A DNA stretch of 64,000 nucleotides from UBA4416 sp048498515 (lineage in GTDB: Bacteria > Bacteroidota > Bacteroidia > B-17B0 > Aurantibacillaceae): assembly GCA_048498515.1 (NCBI GenBank), contig JBEHXV010000011.1:62001-126000 (forward strand), given 5' to 3'. This document shows, piece by piece, positions 25,701 through 34,320 of the stretch; the stretch's first letter is position 1; each line of letters starts with the position of its first letter. Position numbers and translations under genes: made by a program. The notes beneath the pieces were generated by a model that was not told the DNA's origin, made no database searches, and saw nothing but the letters and a program-made list of their open reading frames with translations.

Positions 25701-28454
25701 AGGCGGCATATCAGTTGTTGCTATAAAGTTGCCGACATCGGTCGCATCTATCACACCTATGGTAGTAGCATTGTTAGGCTTATAATTACCCCAACGATCA
25801 TACGCTTTGACGTTATAATCGGGATTTTCGGCTGATGTGCCTTCATGGTAATTAAATACATATGGACTCAGGCGGCCCCGGTTCGAATTCTGATAAGAGA
25901 AAAAGATCTTCTTTAAGGTAAGCTTACCTTTTTTGGCATTAATATTAACGCTGTTAACCGTTTCGGTAGCGTTATCATTATTGGCTACATTCGGGCAAAG
26001 ATCGTAGGTATATACAAAATGGACTCTTTTTATGGGAGTCGCCAGATCGCGTTTGGAGTATAAGCTTATGCTGTCCAGTTTTAAGATCTTGTTACCGGTA
26101 TTTAATCCGCCATCAACGCCATTTACACCTAAGCCATCATGCCTGTTTGATTTATGGAACACGGCAATGTAATTTTTTGTAATAATGGAATCGAGGAACC
26201 ACAATTCTTTTTCACCATAAATGATATTGGCTTTATCATCCTGGTATTCCGATTTTAATCCTTCGGCAAAAGTTGCCTTATTGGCCTCCACTGGTGTACG
26301 CCATTTAAAGTTCGATATTTTTTTATACCTGAATTTGGTATACCCTCCAAAATCGCCGTCGCTTGGACCTCTTATGCTATCCACATCGATATAATCAGGC
26401 GTAAGCACAGAGGTCAGCAAATAAGAATGGGCGTAAGCCGGTGTGGTAGTTGAGCTGAAGTAATTATCAATCCCTTTTGAGTTAGAGGTCGAGTTATCGG
26501 TACCGGAATAATCAACCAGTCCTTTGCTGGCAGCATCGGTTAAGCTGGAGCTGTTATCATGATTCATTATATCTGTGCTGCCAACCGAAAATGTAATTTC
26601 TTTTTGCGTGTTGTTATACGCTGCTATGCCGTAAATGTATCTTGAGCCGTCGGTTCCAAGTGTGGTCACTTCGGCAATATGATGCGGTTTGGCATCCGAA
26701 GACAAGTTCGGAAGAACGTCCACCGCAAAATCATTGTACTCGCTCCGGTTTAAGAACGAAATATTCTGTGTTCGCTTATCGCGTTTCTTCCTTTTGATCG
26801 GACCCGAAAAAGGAATGCTCTGGCCACGACCGGTTATAAAGTTTTTCCTCAGACTATGATCAAATTCTCCGAAATCGGCATCAAACCTCACGGCAGCATC
26901 TTCACCTACGGCACTATAAAAAGCAGGGTCAGAGTCAACCGTTTTTTCGTTCGCTTCTTTAAAATATACGTTCTCAAAATCGTTTCCTTTTCCTTTAGAG
27001 GTATGGATCAATGAATTGATGGCAGGATTACCGCTTCTCCATTTACCGGTAGTACTCATCACATCAATAACCGTTACGTTGGTACCGGCATGTACATAAC
27101 CACCAAATCCCAACTCAGCGGTTAATGCATCATCATCATTGCTGGTGCTGCTGTTAGCATCAAACACATAACCAATATCGCCCCTGAAAGGGCGGTAGCT
27201 CCCACCTACTCCCTGGCCTGATACGCCATAGGTATCAAACGTAAAATTGGTAAGCGGCAGCGATGGTGTATTTTCTGTAAAGGTCCCGTCTTTTTCGCGG
27301 TTAAAATCCATTAAGGCATTATCGAGGTTTTGCCCGTTTTGGGCGTAGAGATAGCCATAGGCAGGGTTTTGCACGCTGTTTTGAGCCAGCTCCTGTGCCG
27401 AATAAAAACCCGATACGCCTATTTGCGCGTTAACGCCCCAAATCTCTCCACCCAATGTAAAACTTCCTGACATGGAAAAATTTTTCATGGACATGTCAAT
27501 CTTTGGATTGTAAGTAGCAGAACCAAAGTCGAAGGTTCCGCCGGCGCCTACACTTCCAAGTGGTGCGGTACTGCCGTTCGACACATACTTGTTTTCTTTT
27601 TTAGGCGTTCCATCTTCGTTCTTAACCGTATTTCCATCTTTATCCTTCACTTCTACTGCTTTCTTTTCGCCACCCTTAAAAGATGTTTTTGCATAGGTGT
27701 TAATTGAGAGCTGCTTTAAACCACCCCTGGAATTGAATGATGTTCCAATACTTGCACCAACGCTGGTAGAAGCATAATCCGAATCGGCTACCTTGGCGCT
27801 AAAGCCAATAGATGGCTGTACCGTTAAACCCTCTTCGCTGCTTGATGTAAGCCCCAAACCGCCGGTTAAACTACCGCCGCCACCAACACCGGCGCTAATG
27901 TTGGCATTAATACCCTGCTGAATGGAAGGACCGGTATAATTATTAAAATTAAATCCGAAAGAAGCGCCGAGCCCCAGGGAAAAAGCTCCGTCTGTTTGAG
28001 CCCCAAACAATTCTACGCCAACATTAACCGCCGCACCCCAGGTTTTATTAGGCTTCATGTTCATTTCTTTCTCTACCACATCGCCCGAAAAATCATCGGG
28101 CAAACCACGCATGTTCCTGTTGATGACTCCCGGGTTGATGTTCCATCCAAGGCCAACCCAACTGGCTTCCTGGTCGGTGCTAATACCCGAGCTATAAGCA
28201 ATGTTAATGGGGTAGCCTTCCACATCCAGCAGGGGAAGGTTATAATTAAAATCACCCGAAAACACATTCACCATGTCGGATGTACCTATGGGTTCAAAAG
28301 CCTGCACTTCGGGCTGACTCGGACCTCCTGTTAAGGCCAGCAATTGAAAAGGCGACGATGCCTCGAGGAAAATGACAAGTGCCAATAAAACAGAAAACTG
28401 CTTATGAAGTTTTCGTTTCAATTTCATTAACTTTCTTTTTACAGATCTTTTCAT
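22767..28454 (-). CDS. Large RHS-associated secreted protein (GPSQPEVQ family)
   Basis: The 1895-aa protein has an unusually basic N-terminus (KRSVKRKLMKLKRKLHK) before the signal-peptide core (FSVLLALVIFLEASSPFQLLA). The mature start GGPSQPEVQAFEPIGTSDMV leads into FSGDFNYNLPLLDVEGYPIN and DQEASWVGLGWNINPGVINR, a signature of a large Bacteroidota family found beside RHS proteins and reminiscent of SpvB/TcB N-termini. Glycine-rich strands (about 150-360) suggest an amphipathic beta region. The C-terminus has a FEDY module (about 1740) and a SprB/PKD-like repeat (GGTAPYSYELEV, then VTVTDVNGCT). No T9SS sorting domain is present. It follows the lipoprotein gene by 42 nt. It probably partners the 4133-aa RHS protein; the exact role is unknown. 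Confidence 0.88.
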   Translation of the reverse strand: MKRSVKRKLMKLKRKLHKQFSVLLALVIFLEASSPFQLLALTGGPSQPEVQAFEPIGTSDMVNVFSGDFNYNLPLLDVEGYPINIAYSSGISTDQEASWVGLGWNINPGVINRNMRGLPDDFSGDVVEKEMNMKPNKTWGAAVNVGVELFGAQTDGAFSLGLGASFGFNFNNYTGPSIQQGINANISAGVGGGGSLTGGLGLTSSSEEGLTVQPSIGFSAKVADSDYASTSVGASIGTSFNSRGGLKQLSINTYAKTSFKGGEKKAVEVKDKDGNTVKNEDGTPKKENKYVSNGSTAPLGSVGAGGTFDFGSATYNPKIDMSMKNFSMSGSFTLGGEIWGVNAQIGVSGFYSAQELAQNSVQNPAYGYLYAQNGQNLDNALMDFNREKDGTFTENTPSLPLTNFTFDTYGVSGQGVGGSYRPFRGDIGYVFDANSSTSNDDDALTAELGFGGYVHAGTNVTVIDVMSTTGKWRSGNPAINSLIHTSKGKGNDFENVYFKEANEKTVDSDPAFYSAVGEDAAVRFDADFGEFDHSLRKNFITGRGQSIPFSGPIKRKKRDKRTQNISFLNRSEYNDFAVDVLPNLSSDAKPHHIAEVTTLGTDGSRYIYGIAAYNNTQKEITFSVGSTDIMNHDNSSSLTDAASKGLVDYSGTDNSTSNSKGIDNYFSSTTTPAYAHSYLLTSVLTPDYIDVDSIRGPSDGDFGGYTKFRYKKISNFKWRTPVEANKATFAEGLKSEYQDDKANIIYGEKELWFLDSIITKNYIAVFHKSNRHDGLGVNGVDGGLNTGNKILKLDSISLYSKRDLATPIKRVHFVYTYDLCPNVANNDNATETVNSVNINAKKGKLTLKKIFFSYQNSNRGRLSPYVFNYHEGTSAENPDYNVKAYDRWGNYKPNNATTIGVIDATDVGNFIATTDMPPSDYPYVDQSRTLSDVYSSVWTLKEINLPSGGTIKLTYESDDYAYVQNRQAGEMFKVVGYGNDKNNPNHKIDFSSSPGDTMFFELHNGNTDVDSYVRGLDQVYFRFLVNIKNHGGRDHLEYVSGYGKINKAGYSPSTGLGWIKLYDETLNDHSGASVSPIVKTAIQFGRLHKPKVVWDATSGDVSGTLSKDIVTALINSSFIKNIKDAAQGPNVALYNTNVGVEFVGAKSWIRLNNPDGHKLGGGLRVKKIEMIDNWEGMVGSGNGEDANYGQEYSYDMEDGKSSGVAAYEPQLGGDENPFKQPVFVDEKKLMVPDDKSYVEEPFGETFFPSPSVGYSRVTVKNIQRANVTRHATGSVVHEFYTAKDFPTITNRTDLYHRRGKDGPGSIRSLLKIDVRDYMAATQGFVVEVNDMHGKPKTQKVYQEGQSTPITSVEYKYKSDPYLNGSFKLKNTCDVVDKDGTISQKNIGMFFDMVADYRECKTETNSTAIGINVDVIPILGYPIPIPMIWPSFGKNKTRFRSATLTKVVQRFGIQDETIASDLGSVVSTKNLAYDANTGDVLLTQTTTNYNDKIYTLKYPAWWYYTDMGPAYENLGFEMNNVSFSSGNASVGSTSYMFREGDELALYGSGNVMGWVTAINGGVITAVTKDGTFINGTYNLKIIRSGKRNTLSTEMATITTLSNPLTSLSSNAYQNVLQASAVEFSNKRKTHCNCIAKNEILPNSTNPYITGAKGTWRPWKNYTHLTTRSQSNVNNNTNIRKDGMFESYTPYYKLAGGSWQMDEKDWTHVSEVTEFNVFGQEVENKDALNRYSSATFGYNQIAALSVAANAAQKEQGFDGFEDYAYNPCVDDHFKFVNPDTVTSESHTGRYSLKVSSGTPVYLHKQLAENCTALPSACDLKITWGLYHEVQQIYVTGGTAPYSYELEVISGSSTNIRLTRQGSRDLIDGLGPYIVQVTVTDVNGCTKTVLIPSYNYDD

Positions 28455-28496
28455 CCCAGATTATTTTTAAATTAAACGGATCATATTTTTAAACCT

Positions 28497-29165
28497 TTAT
28501 AGTTGAACTACCTGCGGTACATCCACCAACACTTTATTCTGGTAGGTAAACTTCACCAACCCTTTTTCAAAAAGTTTGTCATTGTAAACAATTGTAAATT
28601 CTTTTTCCTTATCAAACTTTGTATTATCAAAGGCCAGCATGACTGTTATAAAAGGAACTACTTCATAGGTCCTCTCAAAATGATATATGCCCGGATAAAC
28701 AGTATCATTACCCTGCACCAGGTACAGGTCTTTTTCCATGTAAAAAGACACATACTTTATGCGCTCTTCATAGTGCGCGGGTGAGTTAACCTTGTATTTC
28801 AAAAGTTCACCATTTCCGTTATTCAGCTGCAACCTGAAATTGAAATAGCTCATGCTTTTATACGATTCCGACGTTTTTTGAAAGGTTTCCAGGTCATACT
28901 GGCTTGTTTTAAGCTCTGTGTAAGCCATGCTTTCGGCCGGTAAAAAATTAACCCGGTAGATCATCTCTGAAATGGCTTTGCTTTTCGACAACTGGTTTTC
29001 CTCATTACTGCACCAGCTTACAAACTCATCTGCCGAAACAGCTTCCGTCACATGCACCAAATGCGATTTCTGAGGATCGCTACCTTTATCATCACTGCCT
29101 GAATTACAGCCTGATAGAGCATATAATGTCACTACAGCAAACCCATATAATTGCCACCTGCTCAT
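28497..29165 (-). CDS. Lipoprotein in the RHS export operon
   Basis: Starting at 29165, one base after the stop of the OmpH gene, gives a clean lipoprotein signal (WQLYGFAVVTLYALSGC, Cys20). A further upstream ATG at 29216 would bury it. The protein is 222 aa. The mature part starts with a Ser/Asp/Lys linker, then a mixed alpha/beta domain (FVSWCSNEENQLSKSKAISE, YFNFRLQLNNGNGELLKYKV) with no family I recognise. It sits between the Skp-like chaperone and the 1895-aa secreted protein. An outer-membrane accessory lipoprotein for the beta-barrel at 30817-33180 is a reasonable inference. Confidence 0.82.
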   Translation of the reverse strand: MSRWQLYGFAVVTLYALSGCNSGSDDKGSDPQKSHLVHVTEAVSADEFVSWCSNEENQLSKSKAISEMIYRVNFLPAESMAYTELKTSQYDLETFQKTSESYKSMSYFNFRLQLNNGNGELLKYKVNSPAHYEERIKYVSFYMEKDLYLVQGNDTVYPGIYHFERTYEVVPFITVMLAFDNTKFDKEKEFTIVYNDKLFEKGLVKFTYQNKVLVDVPQVVQL

Positions 29166-29166
29166 C

Positions 29167-29694
29167 TTACTCAATGCCTTTGTATTTGTTATTAATGAAC
29201 TTAATGATCTCTTCACTGATGTTCTCGTTTGTTTCCGCGTACATCAATGTACCGTTACCTTCGGCGCCAAAAATATATTTGTAGCCATTCTTCTTTCCAA
29301 AATCGGTCACGTATTGCGTCATTTGTTCCAGGATTTGCCCATCGTACTTTTGGCTAAGCACCGCGTTGTCTTCTTCAAACCGTTCCCTGGCTTTAATGAA
29401 CGCGTCGCGTTTATCCTCAAACTGCAGCATTAACTCCGTGTTCTTCTTGTCAGCCTGCACTCGTGCCGATAACAGTTTAAGATCTGTTGACAAACTGTCC
29501 AGGATCTTGGCCCTGTATTTTGCGGTAACCGCGTATTTGTCTTCCAATTCCTTTTTTAAGGCAAATTCGTTGAACACTTTTTTGATGTCGATGTACGCTG
29601 TTTTACCGGAAAAACAGTACTGGTAGGTCACCACACTTAATGCGGCAACGGTAATAACAATAGCAGAGCAGACGATTAGTTGTTTTGTTTTCAT
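29167..29694 (-). CDS. OmpH/Skp family periplasmic chaperone
   Basis: The 175-aa protein has an N-terminal signal or anchor segment (LIVCSAIVITVAALSVVTYQ). The family hallmark follows: a short first strand (TAYIDIKKVFNEFALKKELE), a long coiled-coil hairpin (about 50-130), and a final strand and helix (YKYIFGAEGNGTLMYAETNE). Skp/OmpH proteins are trimeric jellyfish-shaped chaperones that hold unfolded outer-membrane proteins in the periplasm. Its position 5 nt after the Ig-like gene, and in the same operon as a beta-barrel, suggests a copy dedicated to this system rather than the housekeeping Skp, which normally sits near bamA. Confidence 0.88.
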   Translation of the reverse strand: MKTKQLIVCSAIVITVAALSVVTYQYCFSGKTAYIDIKKVFNEFALKKELEDKYAVTAKYRAKILDSLSTDLKLLSARVQADKKNTELMLQFEDKRDAFIKARERFEEDNAVLSQKYDGQILEQMTQYVTDFGKKNGYKYIFGAEGNGTLMYAETNENISEEIIKFINNKYKGIE

Positions 29695-29699
29695 AGGTC

Positions 29700-30812
29700 T
29701 TAGGGTAAAAATATTTTTAAGTAAAAGCTTTCTTTCTTTTCGTTCTTAATTTCAAGCGTATAAAAATCAGATTTAAGGCCGCTCAGGTCCAGGTCAAAAC
29801 GGTTATCTCCCAACTGTTTCAGCTTGACTGTTGCCGCATTTTTCCCAATGGGTTTAACATCATTGCTCACGTCAACCGAAACCTGTTTTAAAGCGGAGTT
29901 GGTAAGGGCAAATTTTAAGGTGCCATTATTTTTATATTCTTCCGAAAACTTAAAATATACTTTGCCATCATTGGCCTGGTAAAAGCCGCCATCCAGCTGT
30001 TTTTTTAAGGCCACATATTTCAACACTTTTGTTTCCGGCAACGATCTCAGGTTAAATTTCCAGGTTTCGGTTTTATTGATAACGACACCATCGCCTATTT
30101 TTTGCACCTGCCAGGCATAGCTCCTTCCCTCCTTCAATTCTTTAGCATCATAGGGATATTGCAGCTGGTGCTCTTTCAAATAATTCTTTACCATTACCGG
30201 GCTGTTAACGGTTATGGCTTCTTCAGGCGACTGATCTTTTTGCATTTCAGCTACCACCATTCGGTAAAACTCTCCCTGGTTAAGAATGGTAAAAGGCTCG
30301 CTGTGGGTCCAGGACAATAAAGGTGTTTTGGTATCAACCGTATCATTATCCAAAGGATTTACCAGGTACAGGTATTGGTTAAAATCGGCTTCCAGTTCAT
30401 CGCAAAAATCATCCAGTTTTTCCGCTAGCTGGGCCGAAAGCACCGAACTGCAAATCCTGTAACGGCCGCTTGGCAAATTATGCGTAGTTTTAAGATAGTT
30501 GGCCTGCTGTCCACCGGCATATTCAATCGTGGCCGTTTTACGGTCGCCACTTAAGCCGCTGTTAAGCCCTTTTATTAATTGAAAAGGTGCCGATTTAACG
30601 CTTAGCACCAGTGCATTTGCCGAATTGAAAACCTGTGTGACCACCTGCACTTGCTGGGCATCGCCTCCATTCATAATTCCCACATTGAGCAAGGCTTCGG
30701 GCACAATATTAAACGGCTGAACATTGATGCTCACTACATTCACCTGTGCCCTACCTGCCTTGTTCAAAAAAAGGCATAACACTATCAGACTAAAAAAATA
30801 TTTTAAATTCAT
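29700..30812 (-). CDS. Periplasmic Ig-like protein of the RHS export operon
   Basis: The 370-aa protein has a signal peptide (YFFSLIVLCLFLNKAGRA, then QV). Residues about 25-140 form an Ig/DUF-like beta-sandwich. Residues about 145-260 look like a fibronectin-type domain of the kind with DTKTPLLSWTHSEPF and YAWQVQKIGDG, common in Bacteroidota surface-export loci. The C-terminal 100 residues are another strand-rich domain. No membrane anchor is present. It starts 4 nt after the outer-membrane barrel gene, so the two are cotranslated. It may be the periplasmic adaptor of that barrel. No enzymatic motif is visible. Confidence 0.82.
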   Translation of the reverse strand: MNLKYFFSLIVLCLFLNKAGRAQVNVVSINVQPFNIVPEALLNVGIMNGGDAQQVQVVTQVFNSANALVLSVKSAPFQLIKGLNSGLSGDRKTATIEYAGGQQANYLKTTHNLPSGRYRICSSVLSAQLAEKLDDFCDELEADFNQYLYLVNPLDNDTVDTKTPLLSWTHSEPFTILNQGEFYRMVVAEMQKDQSPEEAITVNSPVMVKNYLKEHQLQYPYDAKELKEGRSYAWQVQKIGDGVVINKTETWKFNLRSLPETKVLKYVALKKQLDGGFYQANDGKVYFKFSEEYKNNGTLKFALTNSALKQVSVDVSNDVKPIGKNAATVKLKQLGDNRFDLDLSGLKSDFYTLEIKNEKKESFYLKIFLP

Positions 30813-30816
30813 GTTT

Positions 30817-33180
30817 TTAAAAATTTAGAATTAACCTTGTACTAAAACAGTATGGGAATCGTTTTAAATTATCCAGGTCGTAACCATTAAAAAGATCGCC
30901 CACGATGTATTTTTCAATTTGATTTTCCCAGAAAAGGGATCTATATACTTTTACATTTGCCTTCACTATAAAACCAGGGTAAAATGTTCCGTTCACTTTA
31001 TAGGCCGATTTTCCGGCAACAGTAAGCGAGGAGCCATTTTTAAAAGCATAGCCCGCGTCGAGCACCGCGAAGAAAATATTATTATTCAGCGTATCGCTTA
31101 GCGTATTATTGAACCAGGAAACATTAAGGCCTGTTTTAAAGCCTCCTTTAAATTTAACCTGGTGGTTATATGACACATTTTGAAAATTGATCTGCTGAGT
31201 ATCTGTATTGACGATGTAATAGCTGTACAAGGCATCGAACTGAAAAGATACTTTCCGGGTTTTAGGCGCAAATGTAACAACAGCGGTACTTATGGAGTTT
31301 TTGTTGGTGATGCTGTAATCCTTCGAGGTCAGGGTTCTTAATAGCGGCGTATAACTTAACCTTACCATTAAACCTTTTTTTATCTTGTAGCTCAGGGTAT
31401 TATTTATGCTATAAAACCGGTTCTTATAATTCATCAGCTGCAGCAAATTATCTTCTTCGTAGCGCAGCATGGCTGTATAGCGCAACTTTTGTGTTAGTGG
31501 CTGGTCAAGCTTTACTTCATACCTCATGTTGTCCGACCGCATAAACCCCACTCCAAAGCTCTTAAAGAAAGGGTCGATGTAACGGAATGAAAAGCCAAGG
31601 CTTGTTTTGGTAAGCGGTATTTTAGTAGTGAGCTTCGCCAACAAAGCATAGGACCGGTAATTTGAAAAAATTTCCTTTACAGAGTTTCTGATAACGTCAT
31701 AGCTCAACTCTTCGTCCTTTAACGATGATTTACCGAGTATTAAATCGGCTACCGTGTTTTTAGAAAGCTTATACCTTGCATCGGCTTCCAATACCACATT
31801 ACTTTCTTTTCCAATAAACGAAGGTGTTTCGGCAGATGAACTCGCATAGGACGCCTGGCCTTTGCCAAGCATAAAACCAACAAACAGGTGATTCCCTTCT
31901 TTGGTTCCCGCTCCCAGTTTTACGGCCAGTATTTTTCGGCCGGCGGCAACATTATTAAAATCAAAATAGTTGTAGGAGTTCCTTACGTTTTGTAAAAAAC
32001 CATCGATATTTTTAGGCGAGTACAACAATGTGCTCACCGTTGTGCCATAGGTAAAGGCAAAATAAAAATTGTTCTTGCCATATTCCATATTAATGCCCCG
32101 AACCGGAATATTATTGGCCAGGAATGTGGAATGGTTTGGATAGCACAGGCCAACCTCAAAGCGTTTGATGCCGCTTAAAAAATTCTGAATTTTATTAAAG
32201 TAAGGAACCTTATTGGCGTAGGCCAAATAATTTCCGTTGAGCAATGTCTCTATCTCATTTATTTTGCGCTGTGTTTTTTTAATGGAATCGTTTATCAGGT
32301 CGTATTTATCTTTATACTGCGCATAGGCATCTTTTACAGAATCGGCCTTGTATTTATAATAAGCGGCCTTTTGACGAAGAGAATCGTTTTTTGTGATGCC
32401 GCTGGTATCCGGCATGGAGTAGTTTCCGGCAATGCCCGTTGTATCAGGAAGATCAATTTGGGGTTGAGATGGTTTGGTAAGCGCCGGTTTATCAACAGGC
32501 CATTTATCGGGGCTCAACGACGACAAGTAATCGGCATAGGCCATTTTTTGAACTAAATCCTGTTTCTCTGTATTTAAGCTCCCAAGCTGGTTCTTATACC
32601 CATCTATATTAGTATTAAGTTTCGAGTTAAGCTGATCTTTATACCGGCCGGCATCGTAGCTGATCCTGAAATAATTGTTTAAACCGATCAGGTTTTTTTG
32701 CGACGAATAAAAATAGGTCACTTCCAAAGGAATGTTCAGTACATTTAAAGACACCTGCCCTTCGGTTTTAAAGGCTGAAGAAGGCGCTGTTGTATTTACG
32801 GTATAAGGTAAAAAGCCATAATCATAACCCATGGAGATGCTGCCTGCCGGAACAATACTTTTTAATTGGGAAAGGCTGAAGTTCTTTTTAACCGATTGCT
32901 CAGCTTTAGACTTTAATTTAGTTTTATCCTTTATAGTTGACAGGTCGCTTGTTGGCTTTCCCGAAACAATAGGAGGCAGGTCAACTTTCGGCTTAGGAAA
33001 AGCGTTACCAGTAATTCTTGTATTTGTATCCTTAAAATTCAATGTATCGTCTTTAAATTCTGTTAATGGTACCTCAGGTATTTGTGCCTGGTCTTGTACA
33101 GTGTACTTCTTTTTTAAAGTATCTGTTTGTCCTTTCATTACAAAACTGTAACACAGTAATAAAAGAAAAACAGGTTTCAT
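30817..33180 (-). CDS. Outer-membrane beta-barrel protein with periplasmic coiled coil
   Basis: I chose the Met at 33180, where the signal peptide starts (MKPVFLLLLCYSFVMKGQ); the ORF extends 11 codons further upstream. The protein is 787 aa. A Pro/Asp-rich linker precedes strand-rich segments. Residues about 185-315 are a predicted coiled coil (YKYKADSVKDAYAQYKDKYD, INDSIKKTQRKINEIE). From about 340 to the end there are repeated amphipathic strands of the outer-membrane type, finishing with aromatic FSTRLILNF, the usual beta-barrel end signal. It is first in the ten-gene operon and followed 4 nt later by the Ig-like protein. Likely the translocation pore or anchor for the RHS proteins; this is inference. 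Confidence 0.85.
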   Translation of the reverse strand: MKPVFLLLLCYSFVMKGQTDTLKKKYTVQDQAQIPEVPLTEFKDDTLNFKDTNTRITGNAFPKPKVDLPPIVSGKPTSDLSTIKDKTKLKSKAEQSVKKNFSLSQLKSIVPAGSISMGYDYGFLPYTVNTTAPSSAFKTEGQVSLNVLNIPLEVTYFYSSQKNLIGLNNYFRISYDAGRYKDQLNSKLNTNIDGYKNQLGSLNTEKQDLVQKMAYADYLSSLSPDKWPVDKPALTKPSQPQIDLPDTTGIAGNYSMPDTSGITKNDSLRQKAAYYKYKADSVKDAYAQYKDKYDLINDSIKKTQRKINEIETLLNGNYLAYANKVPYFNKIQNFLSGIKRFEVGLCYPNHSTFLANNIPVRGINMEYGKNNFYFAFTYGTTVSTLLYSPKNIDGFLQNVRNSYNYFDFNNVAAGRKILAVKLGAGTKEGNHLFVGFMLGKGQASYASSSAETPSFIGKESNVVLEADARYKLSKNTVADLILGKSSLKDEELSYDVIRNSVKEIFSNYRSYALLAKLTTKIPLTKTSLGFSFRYIDPFFKSFGVGFMRSDNMRYEVKLDQPLTQKLRYTAMLRYEEDNLLQLMNYKNRFYSINNTLSYKIKKGLMVRLSYTPLLRTLTSKDYSITNKNSISTAVVTFAPKTRKVSFQFDALYSYYIVNTDTQQINFQNVSYNHQVKFKGGFKTGLNVSWFNNTLSDTLNNNIFFAVLDAGYAFKNGSSLTVAGKSAYKVNGTFYPGFIVKANVKVYRSLFWENQIEKYIVGDLFNGYDLDNLKRFPYCFSTRLILNF

Positions 33181-33641
33181 GTTACATTCGTTACAAATAA
33201 TTACTTCTCTCAATCAGTTGCCTGGTGTAGCTTTCCGGCGATATTCAGACAACAGTTCAACGAGCATCAAAAACATAAACGATCGGCATTTTGATTCGCT
33301 ATTAGTAAACTTAAAGCAATTTTCAGCGAATGGAATCACAAAAAAATGGTTCAGGTATGGCCAACCATGGGCTACACGTAATTTTACTGATGAGTGTATG
33401 TAACTTTAGGCCTGACCTATCATGTAGATTTACTGGCGTAAATTTTACTCAAACAACGAAAAAAAGTGTTCGGTTGGCTTGATTTTAGGAACATTCACGA
33501 AACAACGTACCCGGTTTGTAAAGATCAGCGATTTAATTTTCACACAATTTTCACAAAAAACTTACATATATAGTTATAAGTCGGTATCTGTGTTTATTGC
33601 CTGCCAAAGAGGGTCTAATTTTACCAAAAAAATTAAACCTC
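33181..33641. other. Divergent intergenic region, no gene seen
   Basis: These 461 bp separate the RHS export operon (minus) from the small secreted protein gene (plus). Regulatory sites for both must lie here, but I find no full TTTG/TAnnTTTG pair on either strand. An imperfect dyad, ACTTACATATATAGTTATAAGT, lies near 33561-33582. Short reading frames here lack signal sequences and look like chance. Confidence 0.5.
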
Positions 33642-34175
33642 ATGAAAACATTTACAACCTGCGCATTAGTTATTTTAATAAATGCTCTTGCACTAACAGC
33701 AACTGCTCAGAAAAAAATAAAAAGACAAAGCACCCTCGAAATTACCGGTGCCGCTTTACTAAACGACAAACGGATAAAGAACTACTCGGTGTCGGTTTAC
33801 CTTGACGGAAGCAAAGTTGATTCCATGTTCTCTACAACTACAAAGCCCTTGTTCTTTACAGTGGTGTATAATAAAGTGTATACCTTACTGTTTCAGAAAG
33901 AAGGCTGCCAGGATAAAATGGTGATCTTTAACACCCATGTACCCAAGGGCATGAAAAACATGAAAGATGACACCTTTGATTTTGAGGTAGAAATGTCGCA
34001 ATGCCTTTTAAGAGAGAACCAGGAGATTGAAGATTACCCGGCTGCCGTATTGTTAATCAACAAATCATCAGAATCGTTGGAAACCAGCGAAGCCTACTAT
34101 AAGCTCACACATAAAGAAACGGCAAACGAGGCTATGCTGGTAGAATTAAATGGAATAATGAATAAGGGAGATTAG
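33642..34175 (+). CDS. Small secreted protein, unknown function
   Basis: The start at 33642 is chosen because the signal peptide (FTTCALVILINALALTATA, then Q) begins there; an ATG 45 bp upstream would add an unlikely leader. The protein is 177 aa. Residues about 22-110 look like a transthyretin/carboxypeptidase-regulatory-like sandwich (LEITGAALLNDKRIKNYSVS, then PLFFTVVYNKVYTLLFQKEG). Proteins of this type are common, uncharacterised and periplasmic in Bacteroidota. It has no obvious operon partner: 145 bp separate it from the amidase gene. Confidence 0.8.
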   Translation: MKTFTTCALVILINALALTATAQKKIKRQSTLEITGAALLNDKRIKNYSVSVYLDGSKVDSMFSTTTKPLFFTVVYNKVYTLLFQKEGCQDKMVIFNTHVPKGMKNMKDDTFDFEVEMSQCLLRENQEIEDYPAAVLLINKSSESLETSEAYYKLTHKETANEAMLVELNGIMNKGD

Positions 34176-34320
34176 TAATTTTACTAAATTTTCGGAAATC
34201 ATTACAAGCCCTATTGACTTTGATGGTTTAATGTTGTTAATTTGATTTAGCGGTACAAAAAAACTGTTCCCTTTCCACTTTGTCCCTTAAGTTTATTTAG
34301 CAATCTTAAACCCAGAGCCT

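Noticed and set aside
20831..28454. The 1895-aa and 479-aa proteins as one gene split by a frameshift
   Set aside because: Each has its own signal peptide and stop, and an intact 143-aa secreted protein gene lies between them. This is modular separation, not a simple break.
7238..33180. RHS proteins as T9SS substrates
   Set aside because: None ends in a type A or type B sorting domain, unlike the four clear substrates elsewhere in the window.
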